64,000 bases of DNA, from assembly GCA_018268035.1 (NCBI GenBank), contig JAFDXI010000089.1:1-64000 (forward strand). Reading direction: 5' to 3'. This DNA is from Bacteroidota bacterium (GTDB lineage: Bacteria; Bacteroidota; Bacteroidia; Chitinophagales; Chitinophagaceae). Both the position numbers and the translations under genes were made by a program. The notes under the pieces are model-generated. The model did not search any database and was not told where the DNA came from. It saw only the letters and a program-made list of their open reading frames with translations. Of this stretch, positions 16,831-26,637 are shown one piece after another (within the stretch, counting starts at the first letter, position 1; each line of letters begins with the position of its first letter).

Positions 16831-18558
16831 ATGAAATATTTATTATATATAATTTTTATTTTTCCATTATTCATTACCTCTTGTAATAAGGTCATGGATA
16901 CTAAGCCCCTTGATTCTTATACTGGAGAAGATATCTGGGGCAATTACAGCCTGGCCGAGGGTTACATTTATAATTGTTATGCCAATGATTTGGGCTATAT
17001 CTTTTCATGGAGCTATGATGACATTACAAAGAGTGTAAAATCTCATCCATGGGGTGGTTCTTATGTTGCAGAAAAAACAGAACAAATAGACAGATATACC
17101 GATGAAGGCTGGAACAAATTTGGTAACATTCGTGCTGTAAACCTTGTTTTACAAAATGTTCCTGCTTCGCCTTTTTCTGAACAGCAGAAAAATACACTCT
17201 TAGGTGAAGCACATTTTTTACGGTCAGCAATTTATAGCTCACTTGCCTTTCGTTTTGGTGGTGTTCAAATAGTGAAAAATGTATTAGATCAAAATAGCGA
17301 TTTCAATATTCCCCGATCCACTATTAAAGAAACGTATGATTTCATTCTTTCAGATTTAGACAGCGCTGCAGACTTGTTGCCCACAACAAATGACAGGGGC
17401 CGGGCAACACAAGGTGCTGCTTATGCATTAAAAATGAGGGTTGCCTTACAGGCTGGCGCTTATCTTAATGATAACAGTTATTATACTGCTGTAAAAAATG
17501 CAGGAGATAAATTGTTTGCATTAGGACAATACAGCCTGGATGATTATTCCAACCTGTTTAATAATTATAGCACTGCTATTGTTTCACCGGAAAATATTCT
17601 GGTATTTGAAAACAGGAGTACCAACACTGTGTTTATGAACACACCAATGCAATGGCTGGCGCCAAACTCAGACATGGTTTCATCTAAATTAACACAGGCA
17701 GCTATGCAAAAATTTCCTTTGGCAGAATCATTTGAGGGGTGGATGAATTATGCACCTACACAAGACCTTGTAGATGATTACCTGGTTACTGACGCAGATG
17801 GAAAAGAAAAAGAATGGGATAAAACAAGCTATATCACAACAGGCGCCAATGTGTATGAAAAAATGTATAACCATAGAGATAAAAGATTCTATTCATCCAT
17901 TGTTTACGATAGCAGTAAATTTTATAACAACTGGGCTTATTTAAGAGCTGATGGAAACGTATCATCAAATATACAACCACTCAATGGTGGTAATATAAAT
18001 GGCGGCGCTTCTGAAACAGGTTATTTGTTCAGGAAATATATGTATGAAAGCAAGAAAATCTGGTATTCAGACCCAACAGATTTTTGTTACAGTGTATTGC
18101 GTCTTGGTGAAGCTTTCTTAAATTATGCTGAAGCTTGTATTAAACTTGGTGATGAAGCAACAGCAAGAACATATATTACCAAAACCTATCAGAAACATGG
18201 TGGTTTTACAAATAGCATAACATCATCTGGTGAAGATTTATGGAATGATTATAAAAGAGAAAGACATGTAGAAATGATACTGGAAACAGGCGACCGTTAC
18301 TGGTCTCTTTTAAGATGGGGCATGCAGCTTTCCGGTGGTTTAAAAGATGGCTATTCAACAAGTGGTTATGTAATACCAGAATTAAATGGAAAGCCTCATG
18401 GAATAGCTATTAGTGCAGATGGTAAATCATACCAGATTTATGAAACCACTGATAACAATGGACAACCATTAAAGTTTACACCTAAACGGTATTTATTTCC
18501 TGTTCCACAAAATGAAATAACTGCCTTGCCTTCTCTTGAACAAAATGAGGGTTGGTAA
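16831..18558 (+). CDS. SusD/RagB-family glycan-binding lipoprotein
   Basis: Surface lipoprotein of 575 residues, partner of the SusC just upstream. The signal peptide ends in a lipobox with Cys18 (ITSC). Typical SusD helices and motifs are GEAHFLRSAIYSSLAFRFGG, TNDRGRATQGAAYALKMRVAL and VLRLGEAFLNYAEACIKLG. ERHVEMILETGDRYWSLLRW and the C-terminal FPVPQNEITALPSLEQNEGW also fit. Length and ending are normal, so it is intact. Transcription continues into the lipoprotein gene that follows after about 40 bp. Confidence 0.95.
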   Translation: MKYLLYIIFIFPLFITSCNKVMDTKPLDSYTGEDIWGNYSLAEGYIYNCYANDLGYIFSWSYDDITKSVKSHPWGGSYVAEKTEQIDRYTDEGWNKFGNIRAVNLVLQNVPASPFSEQQKNTLLGEAHFLRSAIYSSLAFRFGGVQIVKNVLDQNSDFNIPRSTIKETYDFILSDLDSAADLLPTTNDRGRATQGAAYALKMRVALQAGAYLNDNSYYTAVKNAGDKLFALGQYSLDDYSNLFNNYSTAIVSPENILVFENRSTNTVFMNTPMQWLAPNSDMVSSKLTQAAMQKFPLAESFEGWMNYAPTQDLVDDYLVTDADGKEKEWDKTSYITTGANVYEKMYNHRDKRFYSSIVYDSSKFYNNWAYLRADGNVSSNIQPLNGGNINGGASETGYLFRKYMYESKKIWYSDPTDFCYSVLRLGEAFLNYAEACIKLGDEATARTYITKTYQKHGGFTNSITSSGEDLWNDYKRERHVEMILETGDRYWSLLRWGMQLSGGLKDGYSTSGYVIPELNGKPHGIAISADGKSYQIYETTDNNGQPLKFTPKRYLFPVPQNEITALPSLEQNEGW

Positions 18559-18599
18559 AATCATCATCTATTATCGAATAACAAATGAGCAATTTAATT

Positions 18600-19466
18600 A
18601 TGAAAAATATATTCAAACTTGCAATGTTGTGTTTGCTGCCGGTATTCTTTGGATCATGTTTGAAGCAGGATTTACCTAAAGTAACCAACTCTTCTTTAAA
18701 TGACATCACTGATTTCCGGTTGTTGTATAAATACCAGGATACTATTGTTGACAATGCCGGTACGGCAAACGAAAATATCCGTATAGTTGTAAATACAATT
18801 CAATTAGATGGAACAGTAACAATTTCTGGTAATACTGTAAGTGTTACGCCCACTTTTCCATCAGGGTTTCCACAGACCGAAAAAACTAAAGTAACATTAA
18901 CGCATATCTGGGGTGTTGCTTATATACCTGATGCTGCAACAATAGCGCCGCTTAACGGCGCTCCGGAATTGGGTACGCCTGGAGACTATTCATCACCTGT
19001 TACTTACCGTGTTACTGCAGCAGATGGCAGCACAAAAGACTGGGTGATTTCTGTTTCACCTTTGCCCATTGTAAATCAGTATGAAGGCGAATATCACTCA
19101 ACTGGATATTTTTATCATCCATCTTCATCACGTGGCATTGATGCAGATAAGTATCTGACAACAATTGATGCAAATACTGTAAAAGTAGAACTTGCTGATC
19201 TTGGGGGAAGTAACTATTATGCAAACATTAAAATCAATAGTGATAATTCTCTGACCATTACTGCATCTGATGGTGCTGCTGGTGCACCATACACAATGTT
19301 TACATCAGGTCTGCCAGATAGTGATCCCGGATACACGGCACAATGGGATAATTCTGCAGAATGTAACAACACGTATGATCCATCCACAAAAACTTTTTAT
19401 GTCAGATATGGTTATATGGGTACAACAGGATGGCGTGTAACAGAAGAAATATTGCAAGCATATTAA
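18600..19466 (+). CDS. DUF5018/SusE-like cell-surface lipoprotein
   Basis: About 288 residues, starting at ATG 18600 so that the signal peptide MKNIFKLAMLCLLPVFFGSC fits; ATG 18585 would add five residues. Lipidation follows at Cys20. An Ig-like region (about 40-150) with TFPSGFPQTEKTKVTL and TYRVTAADGSTKDWVISV matches DUF5018-type or surface glycan-binding proteins. The C-terminal half (about 155-288) looks like the beta-barrel DUF1735/DUF4361 group, with YEGEYHSTGYFYHPSS and FYVRYGY. Its position right after SusC/SusD points to an accessory glycan-binding role. The exact family is uncertain. Confidence 0.8.
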   Translation: MKNIFKLAMLCLLPVFFGSCLKQDLPKVTNSSLNDITDFRLLYKYQDTIVDNAGTANENIRIVVNTIQLDGTVTISGNTVSVTPTFPSGFPQTEKTKVTLTHIWGVAYIPDAATIAPLNGAPELGTPGDYSSPVTYRVTAADGSTKDWVISVSPLPIVNQYEGEYHSTGYFYHPSSSRGIDADKYLTTIDANTVKVELADLGGSNYYANIKINSDNSLTITASDGAAGAPYTMFTSGLPDSDPGYTAQWDNSAECNNTYDPSTKTFYVRYGYMGTTGWRVTEEILQAY

Positions 19467-19511
19467 TACTTTTTTGTGACTAAGGTTTAATTAATACAAG
19501 CGGTTGTTTAC

Positions 19512-19540
19512 GGGCCATTTCTTTTGGAATGGCCCTTTTT
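19512..19540 (+). terminator. rho-independent terminator of the sigma/SusCD operon
   Basis: Perfect 8-bp stem GGGCCATT / AATGGCCC with an 8-nt loop followed by five T, 46 bp after the lipoprotein stop codon. Confidence 0.88.
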
Positions 19541-19576
19541 AAATATTTTAAAACTGCTTTAATTACTGTTGTCCGA

Positions 19577-19660
19577 AAAATGTATTTTAAAACTTTATTG
19601 TGTTTATCAGTTATGCTATCATTCATTTCAACATTTTATGTTGTTGATAAAATACATTTT
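19577..19660 (+). repeat. 13-bp inverted repeat enclosing a small hairpin
   Basis: AAAATGTATTTTA (19577-19589) is the exact reverse complement of TAAAATACATTTT (19648-19660), 58 bp apart. Inside lies a second hairpin CAACAT-TTT-ATGTTG (19629-19643). No coding sequence is present. The rest of the 357-bp gap before the GH110 gene shows only AT-rich sequence. Confidence 0.6.
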
Positions 19661-19823
19661 CAAATTAAAGAGGTAATCTTTGAGTAGTCATTTTTATTTA
19701 TGAAAATTCAGTTGATGTTGAATTAAAAAAATAGTAAAGTAGTGATTTAATTGAAACTTTATTTTGACACTACAAAATCTTGTATAAAAAAAAATTGAAC
19801 TGGTTATAAATTAAAATAAAATT

Positions 19824-21635
19824 ATGATGATAAGATTTCTGCTTTTGTATTTGTTATGCTGTACAATAACTGCACAGGCTCAAACGATTGATGTAACTGC
19901 ATTTGGCGCTAAACCAAACAGCTTTAATGATGCTACTCAAAATGTGCAAAGGGCAATTGAAAACTGCCGCAACCAATCATCTTCAGTTATTAATTTCCCA
20001 ACAGGCCGTTATGATTTCTGGCCCGATGAAGCTATAGAAACACATTACTACATCAGTAATACATCAGATGAAGAAGAAGTACCGGTGAAAACACAAAGAG
20101 TAGGTTTGATGCTAAAACATTTGAAGAATATTACCATTGAAGGTAATGGGTCTTTGTTTGTGTTTCATGGTAAAATGATTACCTGGGTTATAGATAACAG
20201 TGAGCATATAAAAATTCAAAACGTTTCAGTGAACTATGAAAGACCCGGTATGTCAGAGATGACGATAAAATCTATTTCTCCTACAACAGTTATTGCAACC
20301 ATACATCCCGATTCAAAATTTGCCATCATCAATAACAAGCTTGAATGGTATGGTGAAAAATGGGTGACCCGACATTATTTTGCAGCGCTTGTCAATCCGA
20401 CACAAGGCACAATATTTTACAGCTCATGGGAAGATTTTAGAAAAAGCAAAGCAGAAATAATTGCACCACTCACTGTAAAATTTACAGGTGATTTTTCAAA
20501 ATTTAAAGCTGATACCGGCGATGTGCTTACCATACGTGACCGCTACCGCGATTATGTAGCTGCATTTCAAAACCGTTCAAAAAATATCAGCTTATTTAAC
20601 ATACACATGTATTCGATGCACGGCCTCGGCATTGTATCACAGTTTTGTGAAAACCTCGATTATGATAGTGTCTTTGTTGAACCACAAGAAGGCAGTGGAA
20701 GGGTAATTGCATCTTCTGCTGATGGTATGCATTTTTCTGGATGCAAAGGTCAAATCACTATCAATCATTGCATATTTAAAGGACTGCATGATGACCCTGT
20801 GAATGTTCATGGTACACATCTGCAGGTTACTGAAATCATTTCACCTACTACTTTGAAAATTCGTTTTATGCATCATCAGACTTATGGTTTTATTGCATTT
20901 GACAAAGACGATAGTGTTGGTTTTGTTCATGCTCAATCATTACAAACTTTTGGCGCAGGCATCATCAAATCTGCAAAACTGATTTCAGAAAGGGAAATGG
21001 TGGTTGAGTTGCAACAACCTGTAACGGGTGAATTAAAAGTTGGTGATGTGTTGGAAAATATCACCTGGACACCGGCGCTCACAATAAAAAATTCAAGGTT
21101 TGAAGCCACCATTTCAAGAGGCACTTTAATAACCACCCGCCGTAAAGTAATCATTGAAAACAATGTGTACTATCGCACAGGCATGCATGCAATTTTAATT
21201 GCAGACGATGCAACAAGCTGGTATGAATCAGGCCCGGTGATGGAAGTAATCATTCGCAACAACCAGTTTATTGAATGTGGATTTAATTCTTTTCCCAATA
21301 ATTATATTATCAATATTCAACCCGAAGCACACCAACTGATAGCCGGTTATTATGTTCATAAGAACATTATTATCGAAAACAATTTGTTTAATGTATATGA
21401 TTACCCTGTATTATATGCCAAAAGCACGGATGGACTTGTGTTTACAAATAATACTATTTCTAAATCAGATTTTATGAAAGCCGGCAAAAAACGTGCAGCG
21501 ATATCACTGGACGCCTGCACGCAGGTTAATATTTCAGGCAATAAATTTGAAGGATGGCAACCCGAAACTGAGATTGAGAAAATGAAAAAGAAAGATATTA
21601 AATCTGACATAACTGTTATTACCGGAGATAAATAA
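19824..21635 (+). CDS. GH110 alpha-1,3-galactosidase
   Basis: Secreted right-handed beta-helix enzyme of 603 residues with a signal peptide ending near TAQAQ. GH110 enzymes remove terminal alpha-1,3-linked galactose by inversion, for example from blood-group-B-type glycans. The three catalytic Asp positions I recall for a characterised GH110 enzyme (two adjacent, a third 23 residues earlier) are matched here. They are Asp300 in SADGMHFSGCKG and Asp323-Asp324 in GLHDDPVNVHGTHLQV. Further beta-helix turns (IKNSRFEATISRGTLITTRR, IIRNNQFIECGFN) are typical. Subfamily (branched versus linear substrate) cannot be told. It stands alone behind a terminator and a 357-bp gap, but probably serves the adjacent SusC/SusD locus. 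Confidence 0.9.
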   Translation: MMIRFLLLYLLCCTITAQAQTIDVTAFGAKPNSFNDATQNVQRAIENCRNQSSSVINFPTGRYDFWPDEAIETHYYISNTSDEEEVPVKTQRVGLMLKHLKNITIEGNGSLFVFHGKMITWVIDNSEHIKIQNVSVNYERPGMSEMTIKSISPTTVIATIHPDSKFAIINNKLEWYGEKWVTRHYFAALVNPTQGTIFYSSWEDFRKSKAEIIAPLTVKFTGDFSKFKADTGDVLTIRDRYRDYVAAFQNRSKNISLFNIHMYSMHGLGIVSQFCENLDYDSVFVEPQEGSGRVIASSADGMHFSGCKGQITINHCIFKGLHDDPVNVHGTHLQVTEIISPTTLKIRFMHHQTYGFIAFDKDDSVGFVHAQSLQTFGAGIIKSAKLISEREMVVELQQPVTGELKVGDVLENITWTPALTIKNSRFEATISRGTLITTRRKVIIENNVYYRTGMHAILIADDATSWYESGPVMEVIIRNNQFIECGFNSFPNNYIINIQPEAHQLIAGYYVHKNIIIENNLFNVYDYPVLYAKSTDGLVFTNNTISKSDFMKAGKKRAAISLDACTQVNISGNKFEGWQPETEIEKMKKKDIKSDITVITGDK

Positions 21636-21773
21636 TCGGCCATTAAAATTTTTTTAAATAACAAGCCGGGCAACCTGATTTAAAACTATTCTTTCCCTGC
21701 ATCACCACTATGCCAATAGAGCATTAGAAAAAATCTGCTAAGGAATTCCGTAATATATAAAATTTATTTTTCG

Positions 21774-21792
21774 AACTTTTTATTTAAAAGTT
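21774..21792. promoter_or_regulatory. inverted repeat, candidate TetR operator
   Basis: AACTTTT-TATTT-AAAAGTT, a perfect 7-bp inverted repeat 40 bp upstream of the TetR-family gene, in the usual place for autoregulation. AT-richness makes chance occurrence possible. Confidence 0.4.
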
Positions 21793-21832
21793 TGAAATTT
21801 TAAAATAATCCCTTTACTTTTATTTTCAGTTT

Positions 21833-22447
21833 ATGACCAAAAAGGAAAATATTAAAAGAAAAATCGGTGAAGCTGCCATGCAATGCTTTAGCAGGTATGG
21901 GCTGGAAAAGACCACTCTCGATGATATTGCCAAAGGTGTGGGATTAAAGAAATCTTCCTTATATTATTATTATAAAAACAAGGAAGATATTTTCGTTGAA
22001 CTGGGTATAGAAGAAGGTGAAAAATATATTAGTTTATTACAGGAGAAAACAATCCAAAAAAAAGGGGTTGACAAACAGGTTTGGTTTTATATGCACTCCC
22101 GTTTTGAATATTATAAAAATATCCTCAACATGAACCGGGTATCTCCCGAAACCTTAAACAAAATTCTTCCCCGTTTTTTTGAACTCTATGATGCAATGAT
22201 GAAGAGGGAAAAGAAATTCCTCGCTGCACTTATTCAGAAAGCCATCGAAGCAAAAGAAATAAATAACTGTGATGCAAAAGAAGTCGCTTCTGTACTCATT
22301 AATATCAGTGATGCACTGAAACACAGTGTAGAACAGAAAGCCATCTTGCAAGGCAATATGCATGTGGATTATACAAAAAGTATTGCTGACATGAAGCAAT
22401 TGATTTCATTAATTTTTATTGGACTGAAATGTAACCTGCATGATTAA
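21833..22447 (+). CDS. TetR/AcrR-family transcriptional regulator
   Basis: A 204-residue one-component repressor. The N-terminal helix-turn-helix (about 8-55) reads AAMQCFSRYGLEKTTLDDIAKGVGLKKSSLYYYYKNKEDIF, a textbook TetR DNA-binding domain. The C-terminal helical domain would bind an unknown ligand. Its stop overlaps the start of the aldehyde dehydrogenase gene by 8 bp, so the two are translationally coupled, and the regulator probably controls the whole 21833-29098 module. Confidence 0.93.
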   Translation: MTKKENIKRKIGEAAMQCFSRYGLEKTTLDDIAKGVGLKKSSLYYYYKNKEDIFVELGIEEGEKYISLLQEKTIQKKGVDKQVWFYMHSRFEYYKNILNMNRVSPETLNKILPRFFELYDAMMKREKKFLAALIQKAIEAKEINNCDAKEVASVLINISDALKHSVEQKAILQGNMHVDYTKSIADMKQLISLIFIGLKCNLHD

Positions 22448-23831
22448 GGAACTTATATATCCTGTAAAAGATATGGAAGCAATGCGCAGTTATTTTCTTT
22501 CCGGAGAAACGCTCAGCTATGCTTTTAGAAAAAATCAGCTTGAAAAACTGAAACAAATTCTTATATCCAATGAAAAACAAATTTTTGATGCACTCTTTCT
22601 TGATCTGAAAAAGGGACCGGAAGAATCTTATGCTACTGAAACAGGTTTGGTGATAGCAGAAATTGCATACACATTAAAACGGCTGCATAAATGGATGCAA
22701 CCACAGAAAATGAAAACCAACTTCCTGAATTTTCCATCATCCACACGCATATACCCTGAACCATTAGGGGTAACCTTGATAATCAGCAGTTGGAATTATC
22801 CTGTGTATCTATTATTGACACCATTTGTAGGCGCTATCGCATCAGGCAATTGCGCAGTTTTGAAACCTTCAGAAGGTGCACCTGCTACTTCATCCGTGAT
22901 CGCAAGACTGATAAAAGAAAATTTTGACTCAAAATATGTCAAAGTTGTGGAAGGTGAAGGTAGCATTGTGGTGCCTGCTTTGATGGAAGCTATCAGGTTT
23001 GACCATATTTTTTATACAGGCAGCACCAATGTTGGTAAATCTATTTATGAAGCAGCCGCAAAAGATCTCATACCTGTAACACTTGAGCTGGGTGGGAAAA
23101 GTCCCGCAATAGTAGAACAAGATGCCGATATCAAAACAACAGCTAAGCGTATTGTACTGGGAAAATTCATCAATGCCGGTCAAACCTGTGTGGCGCCAGA
23201 TTATCTTCTTGTGCATAAACAAATTGAAGCGCCTTTATTAAATGAACTCACCAACCAAATAAAAATATTTTTTGGCGACAATCCGTTGGAAGGAAATAAT
23301 TACGGTAAGATCATCAATGAGAATAGGTTTAATCACCTGCTCTCCTATCTTGACAACAGGAATAAAATATTTTATGGTGGAAGTTTTAATCGTGATAAAT
23401 TACAGATAAGCCCTACCCTGATGACTGACGTTTCATCGGATGATGCAATTATGCAGGAAGAAATTTTTGGGCCATTACTTCCTATATTGACTTATCAAGA
23501 CAATGAAGCAGCATTATCTGTCATAAGAAAAAATGAAAAACCACTTTCATTTTATCTCTTTACAAAAAACAAAAGCAACCAAAAATGGTGGATGCAGAAT
23601 GCTTCATTTGGCGGTGGCTGTATCAATAATACTTTATGGCATTTATCCAATCCAAACATTCCATTTGGTGGTGTAGGTAATAGTGGAATAGGTGCATACC
23701 ATGGGAAATATTCTTTTGACACATTCACACATTACAAGGCTGTAATGCATACCCCAACCTGGTTTGACCCTGGAATAAAATATCCGCCTTTCAAAGGAAA
23801 ATTGAATTTGTTTAAACGATTTATTAAATAA
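22440..23831 (+). CDS. NAD(P)-dependent aldehyde dehydrogenase
   Basis: Class-3-like aldehyde dehydrogenase of 463 residues that oxidises (fatty) aldehydes to acids. The Rossmann region shows VTLIISSWNYPVYLLLTPFVGAIASGN and FYTGSTNVGKSIYEAAA. The general base is Glu216 in LELGGKSPA and the nucleophile is Cys250 in NAGQTCVAPDYLL. EIFGPLLPIL and PFGGVGNSGIGAYHGKYSF are also family signatures. No signal peptide. The class 3-like form often acts on medium- and long-chain aldehydes. Its linkage to a TonB receptor and a TetR regulator suggests catabolism of an imported hydrophobic or aldehyde-yielding compound; this is inference. Confidence 0.94.
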   Translation: MIKELIYPVKDMEAMRSYFLSGETLSYAFRKNQLEKLKQILISNEKQIFDALFLDLKKGPEESYATETGLVIAEIAYTLKRLHKWMQPQKMKTNFLNFPSSTRIYPEPLGVTLIISSWNYPVYLLLTPFVGAIASGNCAVLKPSEGAPATSSVIARLIKENFDSKYVKVVEGEGSIVVPALMEAIRFDHIFYTGSTNVGKSIYEAAAKDLIPVTLELGGKSPAIVEQDADIKTTAKRIVLGKFINAGQTCVAPDYLLVHKQIEAPLLNELTNQIKIFFGDNPLEGNNYGKIINENRFNHLLSYLDNRNKIFYGGSFNRDKLQISPTLMTDVSSDDAIMQEEIFGPLLPILTYQDNEAALSVIRKNEKPLSFYLFTKNKSNQKWWMQNASFGGGCINNTLWHLSNPNIPFGGVGNSGIGAYHGKYSFDTFTHYKAVMHTPTWFDPGIKYPPFKGKLNLFKRFIK

Positions 23832-23868
23832 ACCAACAACAGACTTTTTCAAAACTAAAATCAACTGT

Positions 23869-26619
23869 ATGCGTAAGATTGTTGCCATTGTATTTTTTCT
23901 CTTTGCTGCTATACCCTTCACTTTTGCACAGCAAAAGATACAGGGGACTGTATTGAACCAGGTTACTGCTGAGGAGGTACCTGCAGTTTCTATTTTAATA
24001 AAAGATACCAAGACGGGAACTTACACTAATGACAGGGGAAAGTTTGTGCTAAATGCAGGAGCCAAACTTCCTGTAACATTGGTGATATCTTCTTTAGGTT
24101 ATGAAACAAAAGAAATTATTGTCAACAGTGTATCAGAACTATTAACAATAAAACTTCAACCCACAACTGCATTGGGCCAGGAAGTAGTGGTTTCTGCAAG
24201 CAGGACAGTACAAAAAAAACTGGCATCCCCTGTTACTATCGAACAAATCAGTGATAAAGATGTTATCAATTCACCACAACTAAATTATATGGATATGGTG
24301 CAGGGTTTAAAAGGTGTGGATGTAACAGTGAGTAGTATTGGATTTACCAGTATCACCACAAGGGGTTTCAATACGAGTGGTAATACCAATTTTACACAGA
24401 TAGTTGATGGCATGGACAATCAGGCCCCTGGTTTAAATTTCCCGTTGGGTTCATCTATCAGCCTTACAGAACTTGATGTGGATAATATCGAAATTTTATC
24501 AGGTGCTTCATCTGCATTATATGGTTCACGTGGATTAAACGGAACAATGGTGATGACCGGTAAAGACCCTTTCAAATATCAGGGTCTTAGTTTATTGATC
24601 ACACAAGGAATTAATCACATCAAAAGCAATAGCAGTAATGATCCGGTGAAACCTTCACCTTATTATGACTGGACAATCAGATGGGGCAAAAAAATCAATG
24701 ATAAGCTTGCCTTTAAAATCAATGCACAATATACAAGAGCAAAAGATTGGGTAGCAACAGACACAACAAATAAATCAGGCCCCGGCAATCAATATACCGA
24801 TCCAAATTACCAGGGCGTGAATGATTATGGTAGTGCTACATCTGTAGATATTCGCCCGTTTCTGGAAGGTGCTGTACAACAGCTGCCTGACCTTGATCCA
24901 ATTGTTGAACCTTTGCTGGCACAACCTTATTATGTTGCAAGAACAGGATATCCTGAATATGGTTACCTGGATAACAATGCTTCTTTATTTAAAGTAAATG
25001 GAGAAATCCGTTATAAGATAAAACCAAATTTAGAATTGATTGGCTCAGGTACTTTTGGAACTGGCAGTGTTGTTTATACCAATGATACAAGATACCAGAT
25101 CCATAATTTTAAAGTAGGCCAATATCGTTTAGAACTGAAGAGTGACCATTGGTTTTTCAGAACATATACTACACAGGAAAATTCAGGCAACACACTGATT
25201 GCAGGGCCAACAGCACAATATATTGATGAAGTATGGAAAGTAAGTTATGATGGCCAGGCAGGTGGATGGTATCCTGACTATACTTCAGCACTTTTAGAAT
25301 CATTGGCTCAAGGCATAGATTATCAGACAGCGAATTTGAATGCACGTGCTTATGCAGACCAGGGCAGGCCAATGCAAGGCTCACCATATTTTGATCACCT
25401 GAAAGACAGTATCAGTCAAAGGCCAATTTCAGATGGTGGTACTTTATTTTTAGACAGGAGTAAATTATACAACACCGAGTTTCAATATAATTTTTCCAAC
25501 ATTATCCATTTTGCCGAAGTTATTGCAGGCATCAACTGGAGGCTATATAATTTAAATAGCAAAAACACTTTGTTTCCTGATGAAGGAAAACCAATCCATG
25601 TGAATGAATACAGCGCTTATCTGCAGGCAACTAAAAAATTTATACAGGATAAACTGAGCCTTGCTGCTTCACTCAGGTATGACAAAAATACACTCTTTAC
25701 AAAACCTCAACTCACTTTCCGAACATCAGCAGTTTATAAAGTTGCTACTGAAAATTATCTGCGCTTTTCTTACCAGAATGCTTATAGTTTCCCTTCCAAC
25801 ATTCAGGCGTTACAAAGCACACTTAATGGATATAACAGCTATTCATCAGGTGGTTCAAATTTATTACTGAATGGCCATTATCATTTTGATCAATACAAAC
25901 CATATACACTTGAAAGTGTTACACAATACCAGGCAACTGATGATCCTTCTGTATTGGTGCCATTTGTTTATAAAGACATACAGCCACAATCTGTGAATGC
26001 ATTTGAATTAGGTTATGCAGCACTCATCGGCAAAAGGGTAATGATAGATGTGCTGGGTTATTATTCAACCTGGCAAAATTTTATCGGATATGCGAATGTT
26101 GCCAATACCCCGGGTACAAATGATGTGGCTGCATTTAAAGATCACAGCACGTATGTGCAATATAATATTGCATTCAATGGTGCAGAAAAAGTAAATACTT
26201 ATGGCTATGCTGCCAGCATCAGCGTGGATTTGTCCAAAAACTTTTTTGTAAAAGCCAATTATTATTCTGATTACCTGAAAAACAGGAACAACAGCCAGAT
26301 TAATAATTTTAATACACCACATTATCATTTTAATATGGAGTTTGGCAATACGGGTTTTGGTAAAAAACAGCAATGGTCTTTTAATACCACCTTAAGATAT
26401 AAACCCGGTTACTATTATGTTGTATCAGGTGGTTTAGCTGCAGGTACAGTACCCTCTTCCACCGTGATAGATGCACAGGTAAGTTATAAACTTTTAAAAT
26501 TACATTCTCAAATCAGGTTAGGTGGCACCAATATTACCAACAAATATTATTCTACCGGCATGGCCAATCCAAAAATTGGTGGCGTCTATTATGTATCTTA
26601 TGCTTATAATATTTTCTAA
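23869..26619 (+). CDS. TonB-dependent outer-membrane receptor
   Basis: A 916-residue outer-membrane receptor with a signal peptide (about 1-20, ending FTFAQ). A carboxypeptidase-regulatory-like domain (about 22-100; IQGTVLNQVTAEEVPAVSIL) and a plug follow (about 108-230; VVVSASRTVQKKLASPVTIEQ, SSALYGSRGLNGTMVMTGKDP). The barrel ends KIGGVYYVSYAYNIF. Unlike the SusC proteins in this window it lacks the SusC-specific plug signature and has no SusD partner. It therefore belongs to the non-SusC TonB receptor group. It is followed after 18 bp by the beta-helix lipoprotein, which suggests cotranscription and a shared substrate. Confidence 0.93.
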   Translation: MRKIVAIVFFLFAAIPFTFAQQKIQGTVLNQVTAEEVPAVSILIKDTKTGTYTNDRGKFVLNAGAKLPVTLVISSLGYETKEIIVNSVSELLTIKLQPTTALGQEVVVSASRTVQKKLASPVTIEQISDKDVINSPQLNYMDMVQGLKGVDVTVSSIGFTSITTRGFNTSGNTNFTQIVDGMDNQAPGLNFPLGSSISLTELDVDNIEILSGASSALYGSRGLNGTMVMTGKDPFKYQGLSLLITQGINHIKSNSSNDPVKPSPYYDWTIRWGKKINDKLAFKINAQYTRAKDWVATDTTNKSGPGNQYTDPNYQGVNDYGSATSVDIRPFLEGAVQQLPDLDPIVEPLLAQPYYVARTGYPEYGYLDNNASLFKVNGEIRYKIKPNLELIGSGTFGTGSVVYTNDTRYQIHNFKVGQYRLELKSDHWFFRTYTTQENSGNTLIAGPTAQYIDEVWKVSYDGQAGGWYPDYTSALLESLAQGIDYQTANLNARAYADQGRPMQGSPYFDHLKDSISQRPISDGGTLFLDRSKLYNTEFQYNFSNIIHFAEVIAGINWRLYNLNSKNTLFPDEGKPIHVNEYSAYLQATKKFIQDKLSLAASLRYDKNTLFTKPQLTFRTSAVYKVATENYLRFSYQNAYSFPSNIQALQSTLNGYNSYSSGGSNLLLNGHYHFDQYKPYTLESVTQYQATDDPSVLVPFVYKDIQPQSVNAFELGYAALIGKRVMIDVLGYYSTWQNFIGYANVANTPGTNDVAAFKDHSTYVQYNIAFNGAEKVNTYGYAASISVDLSKNFFVKANYYSDYLKNRNNSQINNFNTPHYHFNMEFGNTGFGKKQQWSFNTTLRYKPGYYYVVSGGLAAGTVPSSTVIDAQVSYKLLKLHSQIRLGGTNITNKYYSTGMANPKIGGVYYVSYAYNIF

Positions 26620-26637
26620 ACTATAAATATGATCCCG

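Noticed and set aside
11637..19466. Classical transposon or phage origin for the sigma/SusCD locus
   Set aside because: No transposase, integrase or terminal repeats found at its edges; gene order is the normal one for chromosomal loci of this type.
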